Source: Gammaproteobacteria bacterium
GTDB lineage: Bacteria; Pseudomonadota; Gammaproteobacteria; Ga0077536
Assembly: GCA_021773835.1 (NCBI GenBank)
Contig: JAJFJQ010000070.1
Location: forward strand, 114,213-178,212
DNA: 64,000 nt
Direction: 5' to 3'
In this document: piece after piece, positions 46,616 through 56,156 of the stretch
Numbering within the stretch: the stretch's first letter is position 1
How the letters are laid out: each line of letters starts with the position of its first letter
Made by a program: the position numbers and the translations under genes
The notes under the pieces: generated by a model
Database searches by the model: none
Seen by the model: only the letters and a program-made list of their open reading frames with translations
What the model was told of the DNA's origin: nothing

Positions 46616-48949
46616 ATGAGTGGATCCGGAATCATCGCAAAGCTTGAAAACATTTTGTTTTCGAACCGATTACCCGTAATTGGGTTTTTTCTGTTGGTTA
46701 CGATCTTTATGTTTTCGTCGGCCCTAAAATTAGAGATAGACGCCGGATTCTCCAAACTACTCCCCCTACAGCACGAGTATATGCAGACCTTCACCAAATA
46801 CCGGCAAGAGTTTGGTGGAGCGAATCGTGTATTGATCGCGCTGGTCGCAAAAGACGGCGACATGTTCAATCCTGAGTTTTTTGATGCGTTAAAACAAGCG
46901 ACCGACGACGTTTTTTTCATTGAAGGAGTCGACCGCACACAAGTCACTTCGATATTTACGCCTAACGTCAGATTCACCGAAGTCGTTGAAGACGGCATAG
47001 CCGGGGGCAACGTTGTCCCCGACGATTTTGAGAACACGCCGGAAGGCCTCGCCCGGGTCAAGCAGAATATTATTAAAGCCGGTATTGTCGGTCGCTTGGT
47101 TGCCAGTGATTTCTCCGGTGCATTGGTTAGCGCGCAACTCCTTGAGTTTAACCCTAATACCGGGGAACGATTAGATTATTCCTTTGTAGCGAATCAACTA
47201 GAACAAAACATCCGACAGAAATACGGTAACTCGGATGTCGGCGTACACATTGACTACCACATTATCGGTTTCGCCAAAGCGATCGGTGATATCACGGACG
47301 GCGCCAAACGTGTTGTTCTCTTTTTCATTATCGCCATAACAATCACCGCCCTACTGGTCTATTTCTATTCGCAATCGCTAAAACTCACCATCGTGCCACT
47401 CGCTTGCTCGCTGATCGCAGTGGTTTGGCAATTAGGCCTGCTGCCCTTGCTTGGCTTTGGCATCGATCCAATGTCGATATTGGTGCCATTCTTAATATTT
47501 GCGATCGGCGTCAGCCATGGCGTGCAGATGATCAGCTCATTCAGATCAGAGCTCTTTGAAGGTCTCAGCAGCATCGATGCGGCCAAGATCAGTTTTAGAC
47601 GATTACTTGTGCCCGGCGCGATCGCACTCGCCAGCGATACCATCGGTTTTATCACGATCCTGCTGATCGACATTGAGATAATTCAAGAGATGGCGATCAC
47701 TGCGACCCTCGGTGTAGCGGTCATTATCCTTACCAATCTGATCCTATTGCCCGTGCTCCTTTCGTACCTCGAACTCGGATCAAACTACAAAGATAGGCTG
47801 CGTAGTCGCGCCGAAACATTGCGGCCAATGTGGGCGAAAATCGCTCATGTCTCGCAACGGGGCCCGGCGACAATAGTCATTGCAATTGGGTTTGTCTTAT
47901 TAGGCTTTGGTATCTGGAAAGGAGCGGATATTAGGATCGGTGATCTGCATCGCGGCGTTCCCGAGCTACGCGCCGACTCGCAATACAATATCGATACAGA
48001 TGTGATAGCGAATAGATTTTCCATTGGCGTGGATCTGATCTCGGTAATTGTTGAGACAATTCCGGAGGGGTGTATCGACTATGAGGTGATGGACACGATA
48101 GACCAGTTCGAATGGGCGATGAGAAACGTCGATGGTGTTCAGTCGGTTATTGGTTTGCCGACTGTAGCTAAGCGCATCAATGCGGGTTGGAACGAGGGAA
48201 ATATTAAATGGCAGGCCTTGCCGCGCAATCAATCGGTCCTAGTGCAATCTGTCGCCTATGTACCGACGTCGTCTGGCTTACTTAATAATGATTGTAGTGT
48301 TATCCCCGTATTGATATTCATCAAAGATCATAAAGCCGAAACAATCTCCAATCTTGTCAACCATGTAAAAGCGTTCAGAGCAAAATTCGATTCCGAAAAA
48401 GTTAAATTTAAACTAGCCACCGGCAATGCTGGCGTGATGGCCGCAACCAATGAAGAAGTGGACGCAGCGCAGTTTCCGATATTGTTGTATGTCTTTTCTG
48501 CGGTCATCGTTTTGTGCCTAATAACCTTCCGAACGATCGCTGGTACGCTTTGTATCGTTGTCCCGCTCGCACTGGTTTCTTTGCTCGCTTATGCGCTGAT
48601 GACCATTCTCGAAATTGGACTCAAGGTAAATACGTTACCGGTCGTCGCATTAGGCGTTGGCGTTGGCGTTGACTACGGCATCTATATCTATAGTCGCGTT
48701 CATCAATTGCTCGCCGATGGTAAGACGCTTACTGACGCCTACTTTGAAACACTAAGAACCACTGGTGCCGGTGTCGTTTTCACCGGGATCACGCTCGCGA
48801 TCGGCGTCGTGACATGGATTTTTTCACCGCTAAAATTTCAAGCAGATATGGGCGTATTGCTAACGTTCATGTTCTTAGTCAATATGTTGGGCGCAATCTT
48901 ATTGCTACCCGCACTGGCGAATCGCCTCATCAAATCTGATCGACAATAG
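46616..48949 (+). CDS. MMPL/RND-family transporter
   Basis: A 777-residue inner-membrane RND-type protein. It begins with a transmembrane helix (FFLLVTIFMFSSAL), then a large periplasmic loop. A six-helix block at about 225-390 (SMSI-like phrase DPMSILVPFLIFAIGVSHGVQM) follows, then a second periplasmic loop and a second block at about 630-775 (ALGVGVGVDYGIYIYSRVHQLLADG). The GVGVDYGIY and FAIGVSHGVQM phrases hold the putative proton-relay positions; the first lacks the usual Asp. It is the last gene of the DUF1302-DUF1329-Ycf48 operon and would drive transport of a hydrophobic substrate across the envelope. Direction unknown. Confidence 0.88.
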   Translation: MSGSGIIAKLENILFSNRLPVIGFFLLVTIFMFSSALKLEIDAGFSKLLPLQHEYMQTFTKYRQEFGGANRVLIALVAKDGDMFNPEFFDALKQATDDVFFIEGVDRTQVTSIFTPNVRFTEVVEDGIAGGNVVPDDFENTPEGLARVKQNIIKAGIVGRLVASDFSGALVSAQLLEFNPNTGERLDYSFVANQLEQNIRQKYGNSDVGVHIDYHIIGFAKAIGDITDGAKRVVLFFIIAITITALLVYFYSQSLKLTIVPLACSLIAVVWQLGLLPLLGFGIDPMSILVPFLIFAIGVSHGVQMISSFRSELFEGLSSIDAAKISFRRLLVPGAIALASDTIGFITILLIDIEIIQEMAITATLGVAVIILTNLILLPVLLSYLELGSNYKDRLRSRAETLRPMWAKIAHVSQRGPATIVIAIGFVLLGFGIWKGADIRIGDLHRGVPELRADSQYNIDTDVIANRFSIGVDLISVIVETIPEGCIDYEVMDTIDQFEWAMRNVDGVQSVIGLPTVAKRINAGWNEGNIKWQALPRNQSVLVQSVAYVPTSSGLLNNDCSVIPVLIFIKDHKAETISNLVNHVKAFRAKFDSEKVKFKLATGNAGVMAATNEEVDAAQFPILLYVFSAVIVLCLITFRTIAGTLCIVVPLALVSLLAYALMTILEIGLKVNTLPVVALGVGVGVDYGIYIYSRVHQLLADGKTLTDAYFETLRTTGAGVVFTGITLAIGVVTWIFSPLKFQADMGVLLTFMFLVNMLGAILLLPALANRLIKSDRQ

Positions 48950-49067
48950 CGGCGCTATTGAAATTGCGCACTGCCAAGATGTAGTGCGGGCGCTGTGGAT
49001 CGTAGCAAGTTGATTTAGTTGATCTGCCACGCACCGGAACGAGCCCAAATTTGAAGGAGAACCTTAA

Positions 49068-49841
49068 ATGAATTTGACTACCGTGGAATACGAAAAGCGC
49101 GGACCGATCGCCCATGTCACACTGAATCGACCAGACAAGCTCAACGCCATGAACGATGCTATGCATCAAGATTTGGGCGCCGTCTGGCAAGATTTTCAGA
49201 ACGACGATAAGTTGAAAGCCGCGATCCTCTCGGGGAAGGGTCGCTGTTTTAGCGCTGGCGCGGACTTATCAGGTGGTAGTCCGGACAAGCCATATCACTA
49301 CACCGGAGAATTCGTTGATATTTCTCGCACTCGCGGCGTCTACAAGCCAATCGTCGCCGCCTTGCACAGCCATGTGGTCGGTTACGGGATGTGGATCGCT
49401 ATGGACGCAGATCTCGTTATTGCTACTGAAGATACGTCTTTCTGGCTACCGGAACCCCAGTGGGGCATAGCAACGCTCCCCGCCGGATGGTTCCCCCGGA
49501 TGATGCCTTGGGCCATCGCATCGGAGTTGTTGTTACTGGCAGAGCGCGTCGATGCAAAGCGCGCTTATGAGGTCGGATTGATCAACAAGATCGTAGCAGC
49601 CGACGAATTGCTCAGCGAAGCTGAGAGGATGGCGAGCCGTTTGGCGGAATTAAGCCCAGTTGCCGTGCAAGGCATGAAGGAATTGATGATCCGCGCGAAT
49701 AGCTTGGATTATGCGGCCGTGGATACGGTTACCGCGGTCGTCCAAAATCGAGTGATGAATTCCGAGGACCGACAGGAAGGTGGCCGGGCATTTGTCGAAA
49801 AACGTGTGGCGCGGTGGGGGCACAATAACCAAGGCCAGTAA
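49068..49841 (+). CDS. Enoyl-CoA hydratase/isomerase family protein
   Basis: A 257-residue crotonase-fold protein. The first signature is VTLNRPDKLNAMND, the oxyanion-hole loop is RCFSAGADLSGG, and the second is HSHVVGYGMWIAMDADLVIAT. The catalytic Glu position in EPQWGIATLPAG is occupied by residues unlike those in classical hydratases, so isomerase, hydrolase or decarboxylase activity cannot be excluded. GAAGGAGAA precedes ATG 49068. It lies 118 bases after the RND gene and could be part of the same degradative context. Cytoplasmic. Confidence 0.87.
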   Translation: MNLTTVEYEKRGPIAHVTLNRPDKLNAMNDAMHQDLGAVWQDFQNDDKLKAAILSGKGRCFSAGADLSGGSPDKPYHYTGEFVDISRTRGVYKPIVAALHSHVVGYGMWIAMDADLVIATEDTSFWLPEPQWGIATLPAGWFPRMMPWAIASELLLLAERVDAKRAYEVGLINKIVAADELLSEAERMASRLAELSPVAVQGMKELMIRANSLDYAAVDTVTAVVQNRVMNSEDRQEGGRAFVEKRVARWGHNNQGQ

Positions 49842-50091
49842 TTCACCGGCGTTTTTCGTTTCCGAACTCGGATTGGATCGTTAACATAGTGGATCAGATC
49901 GGTCGGCCAAGTGGGAATGAAGCGCGGGCGCTCGTCTAGCAATCGGTTAATCGCGAATGACTATGTTAAGCGGATTGAATCCCCGGTGCGACTTCGGATA
50001 AGGCCCGTTCGATCGCCGCAGAGTCTTGGACTCGTGCAATACTACAATCAGAAGCGGTGAAGCCGCCGATCTGAATGGTCAGCGAACATAG

Positions 50092-51309
50092 TTACGCGCT
50101 TTTGTTCGCGCGCGTCATCGCATTTAGGCGCCCAGCACCGACCAACAAGGCAACCGTTATCGCGGTGCAAATAGCGAGGCCGGCGGTAAAGTTGCCCGTA
50201 AAATCGTAAAGCATCCCTATAGCTAACGGTCCGAGCATGCCGCCAAATTCGGCGGCCGCAAAAAATAGCCCCGCCGCCGTTCCCGCGTAACGATCACCGA
50301 CCCCCGGCAGTTCGACTAGCATGAGTACGAGTACGGTCATGATCGTGGCGCGTGCTGTGCCTTGTAGGACGAGACCCGTAAAAAGTACGAAACGGCTTTC
50401 AAACTGCAACGCCACAGTGGCGAGAAACAAAGCCGAACACAGGCCGGTTAAGATGATGAATCGTCGTTTAGGCGTGGCCAATCGTGGAATCGTTAGCGCT
50501 GCCGCAATACCAACGACAGTCGGGATCGTCGCCCAGTAACCGGCCAATTCGTGACTCATGTCATAACCGACTAAGAGTTCGGGCAGCCAATTCATCAGTC
50601 CGTGGCTGATCATAAAAACACCGACGCTCATCAATAGAATGATGCGCACCGCAGGCTCAGCAAGTAAGGTTGCGATCACTGCGCGATGTGGCAAGGGCGC
50701 TTCATCATGAATACGATCGGTTTGCTGTCTAATCGACGGTAGCGATGCCAGCAACCACCACACGACCCCAGCGGCGAGCGCGATCGCGGCCCATAACATA
50801 AACAACGGCCTCCATTGGTTATCAAACAATGGTAGAAACAATGGATGCGTGAGGGACAGCGCACAGATACCCCCAATGGACGGCCCGGTCACATAAATGC
50901 CCATAGCTAAACCGCGCGAACTGCCTTCGAACCAATTCGCAATCACCTTCGGCGCCCCAGCAGAAATAATCGGCCCACCAATACCGAAGACCATGACCGC
51001 GACCAACATGCCGAGATAATCGTCCGCAACGCTCCTACCCCACGCCGATGCGGCAATCGACAGCGCACCGAGCAGTAACGCCCAACGCATGCCGAGACGA
51101 TCGAGCAAGAAACCACACGGGATTGCCGCAGCAATGAACACCAATTGCCAGGCCCCCATGACGCTGCCCATCGCCGTGTGGCCGATATGGAGGTCCAACT
51201 CGATGCGTTCCACTAGTGGCGCCAAACTGCTCGCAATAAGGCCGAACGCCGCATAAATCACCCACACGCCGAATAGTACAAGCCAGCGTTGAGGGTGTGG
51301 TTGAGCCAT
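50092..51309 (-). CDS. MFS transporter
   Basis: A 405-residue twelve-helix transporter of the major facilitator superfamily. The A-type motif appears as FLLDRLGMRWALLLGAL between helices 2 and 3. Helices 4 and 5 carry GIGGPIISAGAPKVIANWF and RGLAMGIYVTGPSIGGI, like CynX/NimT or NarK-type members. Substrate unknown. It diverges from a LysR regulator gene across 339 bases that include one of the palindromic repeats. LysR control of this transporter is plausible but the usual T-N11-A motif was not located. Confidence 0.87.
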   Translation of the reverse strand: MAQPHPQRWLVLFGVWVIYAAFGLIASSLAPLVERIELDLHIGHTAMGSVMGAWQLVFIAAAIPCGFLLDRLGMRWALLLGALSIAASAWGRSVADDYLGMLVAVMVFGIGGPIISAGAPKVIANWFEGSSRGLAMGIYVTGPSIGGICALSLTHPLFLPLFDNQWRPLFMLWAAIALAAGVVWWLLASLPSIRQQTDRIHDEAPLPHRAVIATLLAEPAVRIILLMSVGVFMISHGLMNWLPELLVGYDMSHELAGYWATIPTVVGIAAALTIPRLATPKRRFIILTGLCSALFLATVALQFESRFVLFTGLVLQGTARATIMTVLVLMLVELPGVGDRYAGTAAGLFFAAAEFGGMLGPLAIGMLYDFTGNFTAGLAICTAITVALLVGAGRLNAMTRANKSA

Positions 51310-51556
51310 TAAATTAATCTACAAAACAAGCCAAGAGTTAAAATATTTGTGTATCGGCACCTGTCCGGTGCGAATTATTATTTCGAACGGAAATTTAATA
51401 CTTACTGAAGTGTGTTAGCGGTAACGTCTTAATTTCGGTTACGTTGGAATACGTGACGTCGTTATTGTATTCATAAAATTTCTCGTCACGGTTGCATGCG
51501 TAAATACGGATATCATACGCCCAATGCGTAAACTCGGTGGCACAGCAAAAGGAGCA

Positions 51557-51601
51557 AAAGGGGTCGGTGACAAATGATTCGCATTTGTCACCGACCCCTT
51601 T
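51557..51601. repeat. Palindromic repeat, copy 1 (perfect 20-base stem)
   Basis: The left arm AAAGGGGTCGGTGACAAATG (51557-51576) and right arm CATTTGTCACCGACCCCTTT (51582-51601) are perfect complements around the loop ATTCG. It lies in the 339-base gap between the MFS and LysR genes, which otherwise shows no gene; the short minus-strand frame at 51395-51610 runs through this repeat and is not credible. Three similar hairpins follow at 55.3, 56.1 and 57.1 kb. Confidence 0.9.
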
Positions 51602-51648
51602 AACAGTCAATAATCGAGTCCGCGTTTAACGATCCGTAATTCAGCGTT

Positions 51649-52599
51649 ATGAAATTCCTGCTTCTGCGCACGTTCGTGGCGGTTTACGAAGAAGGCTCGC
51701 TCACCGCCGCGGCCCGCCGCGTGAATGCCACCCAATCCGGGATCAGCACGCGCATCAAGGAACTCGAGGAGACACTCGGTGTGCGGCTGTTCGAGCGCTC
51801 AATCGTGGGTGTAACACCAACACCGCACGCCGAACTCGTCTACCACCGAGCAACGCGCATCCTGCGCGAGGTTTGCGCCATAAGCCACGATATGGTGGCA
51901 ACTTCTGCTCAGTTGACCGGTTCGGTCCATGCAGGTTTGATGCCGAGCATTACGCGTGCGGCGCTGTCCAGCGCGCTAGACCGGTTTACCGGAGAACACC
52001 CATTGGTGCGGATCAAGGTAACCGAGGCGTACTCTGCGACGCTCGTCGATGATGTGGCCGGTGGCCGTTTGGATTTCGCAATCGTACCACCGGTTCAGGC
52101 CGTTGACGGTGTGCGCGCACGGCAGATCGCGACCGATATCGAGCTGTTGATGACAGCGCCGAACACGGGACGTGCCCACTTGTCACCAGTCGACCTGTCC
52201 ACACTCGGTCCAGTAAAACTCGTTCTGCCAAGTCCGGAGAATGCTCGCCGCATTAAGATCGACACCTATCTCGCCACTCACGCCATCGATGTCAGTGCCA
52301 TATTGGAGCTCGACGCGATGATGGCCACCCTTGACTTAGTGGCCACATCCGACTGGATTACGATCCTGCCGGGCTGCTTGGGCTTTCCCGACATCGATCG
52401 ACCGGAGCACAAGCTACACCCGTTAAGCCCAACGATGGGCGGCGATTACGTGTTAATCGAGTCGGCTTCGCAAGCCTTATCGCCAGCCGCGGCCGCGTTT
52501 GCCGCTGCTATCACCGCCGAAGTCAGCGACATCTGCGCGGCCTGCCGCAACAAGTTTGCATCTGCCAACACGCGACACCTAAACCATCAGAATAAATGA
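51649..52599 (+). CDS. LysR-family transcriptional regulator
   Basis: A 316-residue LysR regulator. The N-terminal winged helix has AVYEEGSLTAAARRVNATQSG and KELEETLGVRLFERS, and the effector-binding periplasmic-binding-protein-like domain follows from about residue 90. The divergent MFS gene and the LLM oxidoreductase gene downstream (102 bases) are the natural targets. Specificity of the effector is unknown. Confidence 0.9.
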   Translation: MKFLLLRTFVAVYEEGSLTAAARRVNATQSGISTRIKELEETLGVRLFERSIVGVTPTPHAELVYHRATRILREVCAISHDMVATSAQLTGSVHAGLMPSITRAALSSALDRFTGEHPLVRIKVTEAYSATLVDDVAGGRLDFAIVPPVQAVDGVRARQIATDIELLMTAPNTGRAHLSPVDLSTLGPVKLVLPSPENARRIKIDTYLATHAIDVSAILELDAMMATLDLVATSDWITILPGCLGFPDIDRPEHKLHPLSPTMGGDYVLIESASQALSPAAAAFAAAITAEVSDICAACRNKFASANTRHLNHQNK

Positions 52600-52700
52600 T
52601 GTAACCCATTAAAAATTTTCATTTCGTTTGATACTTGGCCGGCCACTATCATGCGCTGCCCGATCGCCTATCACCCCAGCACAGCCGCGAGCCAGAACGC

Positions 52701-53789
52701 ATGAAACTCAGCTATTTCACCATGCCGTTGCACCCGCCAACGCGGAATTACCTTGAAACGCTGAATGAAGATCGTGCGGCATTTCTACTCGCCGATGAAC
52801 TCGGATTCCATGAGGGCTTTGTCGGAGAGCACGTTACCGATCGCGCCGAAACAGTCACCTCGTGCCTCATGTTCCTCGCCAGCCTCGCCTACCAAACAAA
52901 CAACATCCGCCTCGGGAGCGGTACCGTCAATCTGCCAAATACACATCCAGCTACGGTTGCGGCGCAGGTCGCCATGCTCGACCACATGCTCGAGGGGCGC
53001 TTTGTATTTGGCATTAGTCCCGGGGGACTGCGCTCCGACTTTGAGGTATTCGGCAACCTTGATCGCGATCGCAAAGCAATGTTCGACGAAGCCATCGAGC
53101 AGGTGTTAGCGATCTGGAGCACCCAGCCGCCCTACGATATCGAAGGCGAATTCTGGAATGTCTCGACGCGCCAAACAATGGATCTGGCCATTGGCCAAGG
53201 TGCCATTATGGGGCCGTACCAGAAACCCCATCCACCGATAGCGGTAGCGTCGATGTCGCCGTTTTCCGAAAGCGTCGCGAACGCCGCCCGTCACGGATGG
53301 TCGATAATTTCAGCCAACTTTCTGCAACCGGTATGGGTTGCGAGCCACTGGCAGAAACTTTGCGAAGGCTGGGACGCGGCAGACCTACCGCACGACCCAG
53401 GTGCGTGGCGTGTGGCGAAAAGCATCTTCGTCGCCGACGACGAGAAGCTTGCGCGCGACTACGCGATGAACGCGATGGGTCCTTATGGCAACTACTACAC
53501 GAGCCTAATGCGTAAGCTTATCGGCAACGGCCGACCGGACCTGTTCAAGGATCGTCACGATATGCCGGACGCGGACGTCACGCATCAGTTCGTGATGGAA
53601 TCTCTCGTCATTCACGGCACACCCGAGCAGGTCACCGAGCAGATAGTCGCGCTTCGCGAACAGGTCGGTCCATTCGGCACGCTGGTCTATGCGGGGCACG
53701 ATTGGGCCGACGTCGCCCTGTCGCGTCGATCGATGGAACTGATGGCACGCGAGGTGATGCCGGCCGTGAACACGGTAATTGGGGAATAG
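52701..53789 (+). CDS. LLM class flavin-dependent oxidoreductase (limonene/alkanal monooxygenase-like)
   Basis: A luciferase-like flavoprotein of 362 residues from ATG 52701 (MKLSYFTMPLHPP); the frame is open to 52635 but that part does not fit the family. Landmarks are VGEHVTDRAET, IRLGSGTVNLPNTHPATVA, GRFVFGISPGGLRSDF and KPHPPIAVASMSP. The GISPGG loop and HP phrase resemble bacterial luciferase alpha-type monooxygenases such as LimB. It would need reduced FMN from a partner. It is followed 63 bases later by an amidohydrolase gene, so the two may act in one route. Confidence 0.87.
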   Translation: MKLSYFTMPLHPPTRNYLETLNEDRAAFLLADELGFHEGFVGEHVTDRAETVTSCLMFLASLAYQTNNIRLGSGTVNLPNTHPATVAAQVAMLDHMLEGRFVFGISPGGLRSDFEVFGNLDRDRKAMFDEAIEQVLAIWSTQPPYDIEGEFWNVSTRQTMDLAIGQGAIMGPYQKPHPPIAVASMSPFSESVANAARHGWSIISANFLQPVWVASHWQKLCEGWDAADLPHDPGAWRVAKSIFVADDEKLARDYAMNAMGPYGNYYTSLMRKLIGNGRPDLFKDRHDMPDADVTHQFVMESLVIHGTPEQVTEQIVALREQVGPFGTLVYAGHDWADVALSRRSMELMAREVMPAVNTVIGE

Positions 53790-53852
53790 CCTGAGCTACC
53801 GAAACACAATAATCAAAGGCCCGGCGAGACGGGCGGTATAGAGTAAACCGAC

Positions 53853-55280
53853 ATGCCTACAGTTAAACTCCTGATCAAAGGCGGTTACGTACTGACGATG
53901 GATAGCGATCGACGCGCGCTGAACGGCGCGGATGTACTCGTTGAGGGCGAAAAAATACTTGCCGTCGGGCACGATCTGCCGGGCGACGATGCCGAGGTGA
54001 TTGACGCGACAAACGCAATCGTCATGCCGGGCTTAGTCGATTGCCACCGCCACACTTGGCAAACAAATCTGCGCGCGCTGCTGGCCGACTGGACGCTGCA
54101 CGAGTATATGCGCGGGATCCGGTTCAATATCTCGCCGATCCTACGGCCGGAAGACATCTGGTCGGCCAATTTTATCGGTGCGCTCGAAGCAATCAACGCC
54201 GGTGTTACTACGCTGTTTGACTACTCACACTCGAACAATACGCCCGAACACGCAAACGCCGGCGTCGAGGCGCTGTTGGCGAGTGGGATCCGCGCGGTCT
54301 ACGGTTATGGGTTCGTGCCCGCACCGCTTGACGAACCGGTATTCAAAACGGTCGAGGACCGGATTGCCGATGCGCAACGCATCCATAGCGAATACCTGCC
54401 AAGCCGCGACGCACTGGTGACAATGGCCACGGCGTTGACAGAGGTCGGTTTGATTCCGCTTTCGGAGACCCGTCGCGAGGTCGAGGCGTCCCGGGACATG
54501 AATGTGATTCAATCGATCCATAACCATGCTTTCTGGGGCACGAGTATCGGGCGCGGGATTGGGATCATGCACGAAGCGGGACTACTCGGACCAGACCAGA
54601 TCCATGTCCATTGCAATGCAACTACCGAAGATGACTTCAAATACCTCGCCGACGCTGGCAGTTATATCGTCTCCACGCCCGACACCGAGATGCAAATGGG
54701 AATGGGCCACCCTGTGTTCCTCGAAGCAGCACGGCACGGCATCGTATCGACCACCGGCTGCGATATCATCAGCTTGCATGGCGGTGATTTGATCGGACAA
54801 CTGCGCCTTGGCTTGCAGGATGCCCGCGTCCGCGCAAATAGTCTCTTTAACGAGAAGGGCGAAATGCCATTACGCCTGACGACGAGTTCAATGGACGCGT
54901 TGGCCTGGGGCACGATCAACGGCGCCAAGGCGCTGGGTCTCGAAGACCGTATCGGCAGCCTCGAGCCTGGCAAACAAGCCGATATTTTGATCATCAGTGG
55001 CGACGAACCGAATTTATGGCCAATGAACCCAGAGCCGGGGACGGTTATTTTTCATTCGCACCCGTACGATATTGAAACCGTGTTGATCGCCGGCAAGCGG
55101 GTCAAACATGATCACAAACTGGTCGGCGTCGATTACCGTAAAGCGCTCGCGAACGCGCAAGCGTCGCGTGACTGGATGCTTGACACGGTAATGCAAGAAA
55201 AGGGCGAACTACTGCCGCCTGAGAACAGCGTTTCGTTGATCTCACTCGAGCAGATGGCGCGCGAAAATCTGAATTCGTGA
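53853..55280 (+). CDS. Amidohydrolase-superfamily deaminase/hydrolase (AtzA/TrzA/SsnA type)
   Basis: A 475-residue TIM-barrel amidohydrolase. The metal ligands are in MPGLVDCHRHTW (H-x-H), a mid-chain His in IHNHAFWG or IHVHCNATTEDD, and the Asp of TTGCDIISLHGGD. The C-terminal ATINGAKALG-like phrase (WGTINGAKALGLEDRIGSLEPG) closes the family signature. Known relatives deaminate or dechlorinate triazines, guanine or cytosine derivatives. Substrate unknown. No signal peptide. It follows the LLM gene in the same direction and precedes palindromic repeat copy 2. Confidence 0.87.
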   Translation: MPTVKLLIKGGYVLTMDSDRRALNGADVLVEGEKILAVGHDLPGDDAEVIDATNAIVMPGLVDCHRHTWQTNLRALLADWTLHEYMRGIRFNISPILRPEDIWSANFIGALEAINAGVTTLFDYSHSNNTPEHANAGVEALLASGIRAVYGYGFVPAPLDEPVFKTVEDRIADAQRIHSEYLPSRDALVTMATALTEVGLIPLSETRREVEASRDMNVIQSIHNHAFWGTSIGRGIGIMHEAGLLGPDQIHVHCNATTEDDFKYLADAGSYIVSTPDTEMQMGMGHPVFLEAARHGIVSTTGCDIISLHGGDLIGQLRLGLQDARVRANSLFNEKGEMPLRLTTSSMDALAWGTINGAKALGLEDRIGSLEPGKQADILIISGDEPNLWPMNPEPGTVIFHSHPYDIETVLIAGKRVKHDHKLVGVDYRKALANAQASRDWMLDTVMQEKGELLPPENSVSLISLEQMARENLNS

Positions 55281-55347
55281 GGCACTTCGCCGTTTCTGAC
55301 GCACTCGCAGCGATGCAACAAAACTACGACGTCAACGTTCAGGGTCG

Positions 55348-55391
55348 AAAGGGGTCGGTGACATATGATTCGCATTTGTCACCGACCCTTT
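55348..55391. repeat. Palindromic repeat, copy 2
   Basis: The arms 55348-55367 (AAAGGGGTCGGTGACATATG) and 55373-55391 pair around ATTCG with one mismatch (T for A) and one missing C. A stretch at about 55400-55490 rich in T follows, with no convincing gene. Same element as at 51557. Confidence 0.85.
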
Positions 55392-55540
55392 AACTTTCCT
55401 ATGAAATTGCCCGGCTTCCATGCCATTACGCTTCCTCACATTAGTCGTTGTCTTCTTTTTAATTAATCGTTTTTTCTACTTTTAGCAGAACTTTCAACCT
55501 TTGAAATTTACTCCGGCCCCAATTATTTATGGAGCGAGCA

Positions 55541-56008
55541 TTAATCTGCATTGGCTGGAAATCCCATTGGCTCCATGCGATCGATAGCCACGCCAATCGA
55601 GGTGATGAATTCCGCTTCGATTCGCCGCGTTTGAAATAACCACTGCTGACCGCTGCGGACTAGGGTATCGTGGTATGTCCCTTGCGCCTGGTAGGCGGTG
55701 TTGTCATGTTTACTAACAAAATTGGCGGTGAAATAGCACACTGAGCTCGCCACATTGCCGTCAACATCTATCATCATAGAATGGATTAAGTGCTTTAGGT
55801 TTCGCACACCCGCACCAGTCGTTTGACGGTAGAACGCGTACCAACCGTGAACGCAGTCGCGGCCATAAACTTCGTATTCCCCGTCGTAATGCGGGCTGAG
55901 AATCGCGTCTTCCGCGAATAGCGCCGCAACTTCCGTGGCCGTTCCCCGATCGGCGCGGTGACAATAGGTAGCCAATGCTTGCTTTATCGCAGCGATATCA
56001 TCCGACAT
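55541..56008 (-). CDS. SnoaL/NTF2-like domain protein
   Basis: A 155-residue alpha+beta cone protein of the NTF2/SnoaL-like 4 type. It opens with a helix and TYCHRADRGTATEVAALFAEDAIL, then YGRDCVHGWYAFYR. The C-terminal strand set has CYFTANFVSK and a Gly-Thr-Tyr-His phrase. Such proteins are dehydratases, isomerases or ring hydroxylase accessory subunits; the Tyr/His/Asp pattern (Y18, H20 and D-residues near A-L-F-A-E-D) fits an enzyme pocket. AGGAGGT precedes the start. It lies between repeat copies 2 and 3. Confidence 0.82.
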   Translation of the reverse strand: MSDDIAAIKQALATYCHRADRGTATEVAALFAEDAILSPHYDGEYEVYGRDCVHGWYAFYRQTTGAGVRNLKHLIHSMMIDVDGNVASSVCYFTANFVSKHDNTAYQAQGTYHDTLVRSGQQWLFQTRRIEAEFITSIGVAIDRMEPMGFPANAD

Positions 56009-56070
56009 CTCCGACCTCCTCGTTTGCAGAACTTACGCCATTGTCCTGATCAAAGTACCCGGATAGAGCA

Positions 56071-56114
56071 AAAGGGCCGATGATAAATGATTCGCATTTG
56101 TCACCGACCCTTTT
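56071..56114. repeat. Palindromic repeat, copy 3 (imperfect)
   Basis: The arms 56071-56089 (AAAGGGCCGATGATAAATG) and 56095-56114 (CATTTGTCACCGACCCTTTT) pair around ATTCG with a few mismatches in the left arm. It sits just ahead of the second phosphatase gene, 43 bases before its first possible start. Confidence 0.8.
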
Positions 56115-56156
56115 AATACTTAGAATCCACGGCGTCATCTTAGCTCTGCACTGCAG

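Noticed and set aside
48960..49000. CGCACT/AGTGCG inverted repeat after the RND gene
   Set aside because: Six-base stem, no T-tail, probably chance.
51395..51610. Minus-strand 71-codon frame in the MFS-LysR gap
   Set aside because: It runs through the palindromic repeat and its sequence is low in coding character.
53820..53842. GCCCG-GCGAGA-CGGGC hairpin before the amidohydrolase gene
   Set aside because: Only a five-base stem and no T-run; too weak for a terminator or regulatory call.
55400..55500. Possible transposase start (MKLPGFHAITLPH) next to repeat copy 2
   Set aside because: The frame stops after about 19 codons and does not match the catalytic motifs of Y1 transposases.
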